A stretch of 9,205 bases of DNA from DATDPY01 sp964395765 (GTDB taxonomy: Bacteria > Bacteroidota > Bacteroidia > Cytophagales > Cyclobacteriaceae). Numbering within the stretch: position 1 is the first letter of the stretch; each line of letters opens with the position of its first letter. Position numbers and translations under genes: made by a program. Shown here in pieces: positions 5,582-9,205 of this stretch. The notes beneath the pieces are model-generated. The model ran no database searches. It had not been told where the DNA came from and was given only the letters and a program-made list of their open reading frames with translations. Location: positions 1 to 9,205 of the forward strand of contig CAYNCU010000174.1 in the NCBI GenBank assembly GCA_964395765.1, given 5' to 3'.

Positions 5582-6394
5582 TTATCGCGTCGTAAATTTT
5601 TGATCATTCAATGTAGGATCCGGAGGTTTTCTACCCCCGATTCTTCTGCCGATGATGACTTTAAAGACCAGACCATCGGTTGCGTCGGTCAGTCCCCAGC
5701 CGGTACCGAAATTAAATTCCCAGTTTTTGGATACAAAAAGGTCGAGGGCCGCGTAAAGCGCATGAACCTGTTCCTGAACGGGCAGGGTATGTGAAAAGGT
5801 TCCTGTTGTGCCATAATATTCTACGCCCAGGTCCGCTTTTTTATTTACGTGAAAGGCTATTTTCAGATTGGGTTCGAAATCGAAGCCTTCTTTTTCATTT
5901 ACCCCTTTAAATGATTTCCCAATGGTAGGGTTGAAGGAGATATAAACCCAGCGCGTATCTTTATCGATGATGGGCCGTATTTCCAGGGACCAGGTATCTT
6001 CGGAATATTCACGACGTTGATACCCGAATTCAAAGGACAGGCTTAGCCCGACCGGCCAGTTCCAGTAATCGGGAATACTAACCCTGGGCCGGATATGAGT
6101 CCCGACAAACTGCCAGCCATATTCCGATTGTATATTCGTAAACAGGTAAAATCCGATTTCAGCCCAGGGGGCCAGGCCATGGGTAATTTCCAGCGTTTCA
6201 TGAAAGGCGTGATTTGTCGGCCGGATATCGGTGTAAGGCATTCCATGGGCGGTGAAATTGCTGTGGAGTTCGAACATGGTTATCCCCGTTTCCACCGGTG
6301 CAGAGGGATAAACCTGTATTTCATAATTGTCCTGACCGAAGGTGCAGAAAACGACCATGAAGGCCAGCGCTCCGGTCAACCCAATTTTAAACAT
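5582..6394 (-). CDS. Outer-membrane beta-barrel protein, unknown substrate
   Basis: The protein has 270 residues. A Sec signal peptide covers about residues 1-20 with likely cleavage before QDNYEIQ. The mature part is a run of alternating polar/hydrophobic beta-strands rich in aromatic and glycine residues (WAEIGFYLF, VGLSLSFEFGYQRR, WVYISFNPTIG, LKIAFHV, ADLGVEYYG, WEFNFGTGWGL, LVFKVIIGRR), separated by short polar turns. This is the pattern of a small transmembrane barrel in the outer membrane. It resembles the loosely defined porin-like family that annotation pipelines call 'MetA-pathway of phenol degradation' or 'transporter'; I cannot name a substrate. It sits just upstream of modA in the same direction with a 112-bp spacer that has its own -7-like box, so co-transcription with the molybdate importer is possible but not shown. 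Confidence 0.75.
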   Translation of the reverse strand: MFKIGLTGALAFMVVFCTFGQDNYEIQVYPSAPVETGITMFELHSNFTAHGMPYTDIRPTNHAFHETLEITHGLAPWAEIGFYLFTNIQSEYGWQFVGTHIRPRVSIPDYWNWPVGLSLSFEFGYQRREYSEDTWSLEIRPIIDKDTRWVYISFNPTIGKSFKGVNEKEGFDFEPNLKIAFHVNKKADLGVEYYGTTGTFSHTLPVQEQVHALYAALDLFVSKNWEFNFGTGWGLTDATDGLVFKVIIGRRIGGRKPPDPTLNDQKFTTR

Positions 6395-6410
6395 GGCACC
6401 TTAATTTAAG

Positions 6411-6447
6411 TATTCGTATCATCAGGTTTGTTAAATTTATTCGTATC
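6411..6447. repeat. 10-bp direct repeat pair TATTCGTATC in the barrel-gene leader
   Basis: TATTCGTATC occurs at 6411-6420 and again, unchanged, at 6438-6447 (27 bp start to start). Both lie between the TATGTTTG box and the start codon of the barrel gene. Spaced identical decamers downstream of a promoter are compatible with a regulator binding side by side, but this is only a pattern. Confidence 0.5.
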
Positions 6448-6456
6448 CGTAATTAA

Positions 6457-6464
6457 CAAACATA
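6457..6464 (-). promoter_or_regulatory. Candidate Bacteroidota -7 promoter box (TATGTTTG) for the barrel gene
   Basis: The coding strand has TATGTTTG, an exact TAnnTTTG match, 62 bp before the barrel-protein ATG. No clear TTTG is present at the -33 distance. The 135-bp spacer between lspA and this gene would otherwise lack a promoter. Confidence 0.4.
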
Positions 6465-6529
6465 ACCCCTGATTTTTTTTATATGAATTTCCGGATGAGG
6501 AGATTTGGAGATTATGGCCGGATTTTTTC

Positions 6530-7045
6530 TTACGATTGAACTTCTTCCGCCTTGACTTGCTTTTTCCCTATGAAGGAAAATATGATGAGTACTATAATGC
6601 CTGTGGTGATATAAAAGTCGGCAAGATTCAGGATTCCGGTCCGCAGGTTACCAATTCCGAAATTCAGAAAGTCGGAGACCCGCATGTGATGAAATACCCT
6701 GTCGATGATGTTCCCGATCCCTCCCGCAAATATCAGGATATAACAAAAATAGGTGAGTAAATTCATCTGGTATCTTTTAATAATGATAAACACGGCAAAG
6801 GCCAGGAGGAAAATGAACGGAATGATAACGAATAATGTATAACTTAATTTTATGGGAAGCCCGGCTCCAAGGGAAAGAAAGGCTCCTGTATTTTCCGTAT
6901 AAACCAGGCGAACAGTATCGTGAAAATAGGATATGACACCCTTTCCTTCCAGGTCGTTCCTGGCCATCACTTTGGTTATACGGTCACTTCCGATAAGAAA
7001 GGTAACGAGTACTACGAAGAACAATAACCTGAGCCTTGTGCGCAT
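6530..7045 (-). CDS. lspA: Lipoprotein signal peptidase (signal peptidase II)
   Basis: This 171-residue inner-membrane aspartic protease removes signal peptides from prolipoproteins after the lipobox cysteine has been lipidated. Four hydrophobic segments are visible (about 7-20, 68-88, 95-113 and 145-160). Conserved elements are Asp21 in SDRITK, YTENTGAFLSLG (49-60), the first catalytic aspartate Asp115 in GGIGNIIDRV (108-117), and the second, Asp143, in NLADFYITTG (140-149). Length and motif order are normal for the family. At least three proteins of this window (ModA, the DUF6146-like protein and the GH30 enzyme) carry lipoboxes that this enzyme would process, but that is a general housekeeping role and not evidence of a linked operon. 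Spacers of about 130 bp separate it from both neighbours. Confidence 0.96.
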   Translation of the reverse strand: MRTRLRLLFFVVLVTFLIGSDRITKVMARNDLEGKGVISYFHDTVRLVYTENTGAFLSLGAGLPIKLSYTLFVIIPFIFLLAFAVFIIIKRYQMNLLTYFCYILIFAGGIGNIIDRVFHHMRVSDFLNFGIGNLRTGILNLADFYITTGIIVLIIFSFIGKKQVKAEEVQS

Positions 7046-7104
7046 GAAATATTTATTTTTTCAATGATAATTATATTTTAAGATTACAATGAAAGAATTA
7101 TTGA

Positions 7105-7126
7105 ATTTTTATTAATAAATAAAAAT
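7105..7126. repeat. AT-only inverted repeat between the GH28 gene and lspA
   Basis: Perfect 9-bp arms ATTTTTATT (7105-7113) and AATAAAAAT (7118-7126) flank a four-base loop. It is in the 132-bp spacer, 52 bp after the GH28 stop and 60 bp before the lspA start. It contains no GC pair, so it would be weak as a terminator. No promoter box for lspA is clear in this spacer. Confidence 0.4.
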
Positions 7127-7177
7127 AAACCTTATCGCAACGGCTTCAGGAGAGTAAGGAAATAAATCTATTTGATT

Positions 7178-8725
7178 TTATAAAGTTCCGGAAAATGAAG
7201 TACTGATTTGTTTATCCGGGATTTTCCTGCTTTCCGAAATATGAAAGTCGCTTACATTCCTCAGGATAAAGTTCCCCTGGTCCTTTTCCTTTTTTGCCGT
7301 GATCTTATAAAGGTAGATCCCTTTTGCATCCTCTATGACAAAAGGAGGACGGCTGTCCGGGTTCTGGTAAAATAAGGCAATATCATTCATTGTGATATCC
7401 GAAGCATGCCGGATATAAAAACCATAAGCGGGAGAGAGGCCGAACATACCCGGTTCCGGGTATTTATTCTCTTCCTCGGGAACATTAAAATTTGTTTCCG
7501 GGGCTGACCCGCCTCCTTTATAATAGATATGGATATTATTAAGGTGAAGATCCTCAACATCGTGTCCGGGTAACCCGCTGATCGTGCAGGCATAAGGGGA
7601 AGCAGCATTATACACAATAATATTTTTGATCATAACCCGGTGAATGGCCCCGACCGGAATACTGTCAGGTCCACGCATACGGGAGCCCAGCCGGATAAAG
7701 ATGGGATCATTGACGATATCACGCATGGTTATATTTGAGATCACCACATCTTCAAGCTTTGCCCCGTCAACCGATTCCAGGGCAAGCCCGCGGCAATAAG
7801 TAAATACACAATTGGAGATGGTGATATTGATAAACCCGCCATTGGATTCGGTACCGAACTTTATTCTTCCTACCGGTTGACCATTATAGGAAGCATCAAA
7901 ATGCTTATAGGTTCCGTCGAGGAGCGTGCCTTCGACAAAACCGCTTACCTGGCAATTGGTAATGGTAACATTTTCCGTAGGCCGGGAAAATCCGAGCGCA
8001 AACGAACTCTTGAGGCAGATTCCGTCGTCATGAGGGGAATTAACAGTGCAATTGGAAATTCTTACATTTTTACAGCAGTCAACATCGACGCCGTCGCGGT
8101 TGGTATCCATTTTTACATCATCGAGGGTAAAATTATCAACGCCGGTGGCAAGAATGGCAAACCAACCGCCCTGTTCAATAGTAATGTCCCTGATGATTAC
8201 ATTCCTGCACCTTACCAGGGCGATAGCCTTATTGGCGGTCTGGTCGCCTTTAACGAAATTATGATAAAGTCCCTTTCCCCAGATTTTTCCTGTCCCGAGA
8301 ATACTGATATCATGCAGGCTGTCTCCCCAGATCAGGCTGTTGTGCCAGTGACTGTGGCCATAATCCTGGTAAGCGTTGGTGGCCCCCGTTTCGGCCGGGT
8401 CATATCCGTTTTCTGCGCTCACGGGAGCGGCGATAATCGTGGCCCCCTGATCGAGGAACAGGGAAATGTTGCTTAACAGGTGAATCGATCCTGACAGATA
8501 GTTACCGGGGGCAAAATATACAGTGCCTCCTCCTTTTTCATAGGCATCCCGGATGGCCGCGTTAATGGCTTTTGTATCATTGGTAATTCCGTCCCCTGTC
8601 GCACCGTAGGATTTCACCTCATAGAAAGGTGTATCGGTTTTTAAAGGATGGGATTTTGCATTTAAAACCGGAAGCATCCCTGTGATAATTACAAAGGCCA
8701 GAAGAATTTTAACGGGTATTTTCAT
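7178..8725 (-). CDS. Secreted GH28 polygalacturonase-like glycoside hydrolase
   Basis: This 515-residue enzyme probably cleaves pectic polysaccharides (polygalacturonan or rhamnogalacturonan) by inversion. A Sec signal peptide spans about 1-23 (cleavage after LNA), and the mature protein starts a parallel beta-helix with YEVKSYGATGDGITNDTKAI (35-54), typical of this fold. Catalytic motifs are NRDGVDVD (209-216; the usual form is NTDG) and SPHDDGICLKS (230-240, with Asp233 and Asp234 the expected acids). Where classical polygalacturonases have GHG, this one has FGTESNGGF (290-298), preceded by GRIK. This variant is familiar from Bacteroidota GH28 enzymes thought to act on rhamnogalacturonan or similar substrates. 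The block RGLALESVDGAKLEDVVISN (312-331) also fits that subgroup. It follows the alcohol dehydrogenase gene by 38 bp with no promoter box between, so the two may be co-transcribed. Confidence 0.92.
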   Translation of the reverse strand: MKIPVKILLAFVIITGMLPVLNAKSHPLKTDTPFYEVKSYGATGDGITNDTKAINAAIRDAYEKGGGTVYFAPGNYLSGSIHLLSNISLFLDQGATIIAAPVSAENGYDPAETGATNAYQDYGHSHWHNSLIWGDSLHDISILGTGKIWGKGLYHNFVKGDQTANKAIALVRCRNVIIRDITIEQGGWFAILATGVDNFTLDDVKMDTNRDGVDVDCCKNVRISNCTVNSPHDDGICLKSSFALGFSRPTENVTITNCQVSGFVEGTLLDGTYKHFDASYNGQPVGRIKFGTESNGGFINITISNCVFTYCRGLALESVDGAKLEDVVISNITMRDIVNDPIFIRLGSRMRGPDSIPVGAIHRVMIKNIIVYNAASPYACTISGLPGHDVEDLHLNNIHIYYKGGGSAPETNFNVPEEENKYPEPGMFGLSPAYGFYIRHASDITMNDIALFYQNPDSRPPFVIEDAKGIYLYKITAKKEKDQGNFILRNVSDFHISESRKIPDKQISTSFSGTL

Positions 8726-8763
8726 GGAAGTTATTTTACTATTCGGACTCGGTTAATCTTCAT

Positions 8764-9205
8764 TTAAAGTGATTTCATATCTATGACAAAACGGTATTTT
8801 ACATCGCCTTTCAATAATCTTTCATAAGCTTTGTTAATATATTTCATTTCAATGAGTTCAACATCGGAGACAATATTTTTTTCTGCACAGAAATCAAGCA
8901 TTGCCTTTGTTTCGGCAATACTTCCGATCGTGGATCCGGCGAGACTTTTTCTGCCGTCGATCAGGTTAAAAATGGAAACTTCCTGTGGACGGGGAGGAAG
9001 CCCTACGCAAATATAGGTGCCGTCGGTTTTTACAAGCGGGAGAAATTGATTGAAATCGTGCGATGCGGAAACTGTGTCCAGGAGGTAGTCGAAATGCCCT
9101 TTTACATTCTTCAACTGATCTTCCTCGGAGGTAAGTATAAAATTATGGGCCCCCAACTTTGCCGCGTCCTGTTTTTTTGAGGGCGAGGTGCTCAGCACCG
9201 TTACT
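8764..9205 (-). CDS. Zinc-dependent alcohol dehydrogenase (cinnamyl alcohol dehydrogenase type), C-terminal fragment
   Basis: The frame is open to the right edge, so only the last 146 or so residues are present; a GTG at 9196-9198 is internal, not the start. The fragment begins inside the NAD(P)-binding Rossmann domain (VTVLSTSPSKKQDAAKLGAHNFI), continues through FDYLLDTVSASHDFNQFLPLVKTDGTYICVGLP and SLAGSTIGSIAETKAMLDFCAEKNI, and ends YINKAYERLLKGDVKYRFVIDMKSL. All of these match the medium-chain dehydrogenase group that includes YahK and the plant cinnamyl alcohol dehydrogenases. The serine-rich STSPSK loop suggests NADPH preference, as in those relatives. Such enzymes reduce a wide range of aldehydes to alcohols. 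The zinc ligands and most of the cofactor glycine motif are outside the window. The physiological substrate is unknown. Confidence 0.92.
   Translation of the reverse strand, partial: VTVLSTSPSKKQDAAKLGAHNFILTSEEDQLKNVKGHFDYLLDTVSASHDFNQFLPLVKTDGTYICVGLPPRPQEVSIFNLIDGRKSLAGSTIGSIAETKAMLDFCAEKNIVSDVELIEMKYINKAYERLLKGDVKYRFVIDMKSL

Noticed and set aside
7877..8476. Long plus-strand open frame (199 codons) opposite the GH28 gene
   Set aside because: It lies wholly antisense to a convincing GH28 gene, and its translation shows no recognisable domain or signal. It is a shadow of the codon pattern on the other strand.
8731..8763. Ten-codon mini-frame (MKINRVRIVK) that begins right after the alcohol dehydrogenase stop and ends five bases before the GH28 start
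   Set aside because: It is too short to judge, has no ribosome binding site of its own, and is easily explained by chance in an AT-rich 38-bp spacer. It could at most serve translational coupling.

Overview
The window looks like part of a Bacteroidota chromosome. The evidence is a moderate-to-low GC content with very AT-rich spacers, several Sec/lipoprotein signal peptides, two spacers with the Bacteroidota-type -7 promoter box TAnnTTTG, a DUF6146-type lipoprotein, polysaccharide-degrading enzymes (GH28 and GH30), and a short tandem array of ATTGGTTC-type octamers of the kind often seen between genes in this phylum. The genus cannot be named from the sequence. All twelve genes recognised lie on the minus strand, so transcription runs from the right edge to the left edge. 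No RNA gene, CRISPR array, transposase or phage gene was found.

Right to left, in transcription order: (1) the C-terminal part of a zinc-dependent alcohol dehydrogenase, cut by the right edge, followed after 38 bp by a secreted GH28 polygalacturonase-like enzyme; (2) lspA, lipoprotein signal peptidase; (3) a secreted outer-membrane beta-barrel protein; (4) a compact molybdate-uptake operon: modA (lipoprotein binding protein), a stand-alone protein with two TOBE/Mop domains, modB (permease) and modC (ATPase), joined by one-base gaps and overlaps (TAATATG, TAATG, ATGA); (5) a 312-bp spacer with two different short-period tandem arrays, one of which contains the modC stop codon; (6) a DUF6146-like lipoprotein whose leader holds a strong Shine-Dalgarno sequence and a palindrome that resembles a ModE operator; (7) a HEAT-repeat-like protein of unknown role; (8) a small DUF3784-like membrane protein interrupted by ten unknown bases; (9) the N-terminus of a GH30 glucosylceramidase-type lipoprotein, cut by the left edge.

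The clearest functional unit is the molybdate importer: ModA captures the oxyanion in the periplasm, ModB and ModC move it across the inner membrane, and the di-TOBE protein probably binds or buffers the oxyanion in the cytoplasm. The barrel gene just upstream is in the same direction and could supply outer-membrane passage, but it is separated by 112 bp with its own promoter-like box, so that link is only a hypothesis. The GH28 and GH30 enzymes fit a plant or algal polysaccharide and glycoside-degrading lifestyle. Most of the window is ordinary. The points worth a second look are the repeat array at the end of modC, the ModE-like palindrome in front of the DUF6146 gene, the barrel-mod arrangement, and the GH28 catalytic-site variant.
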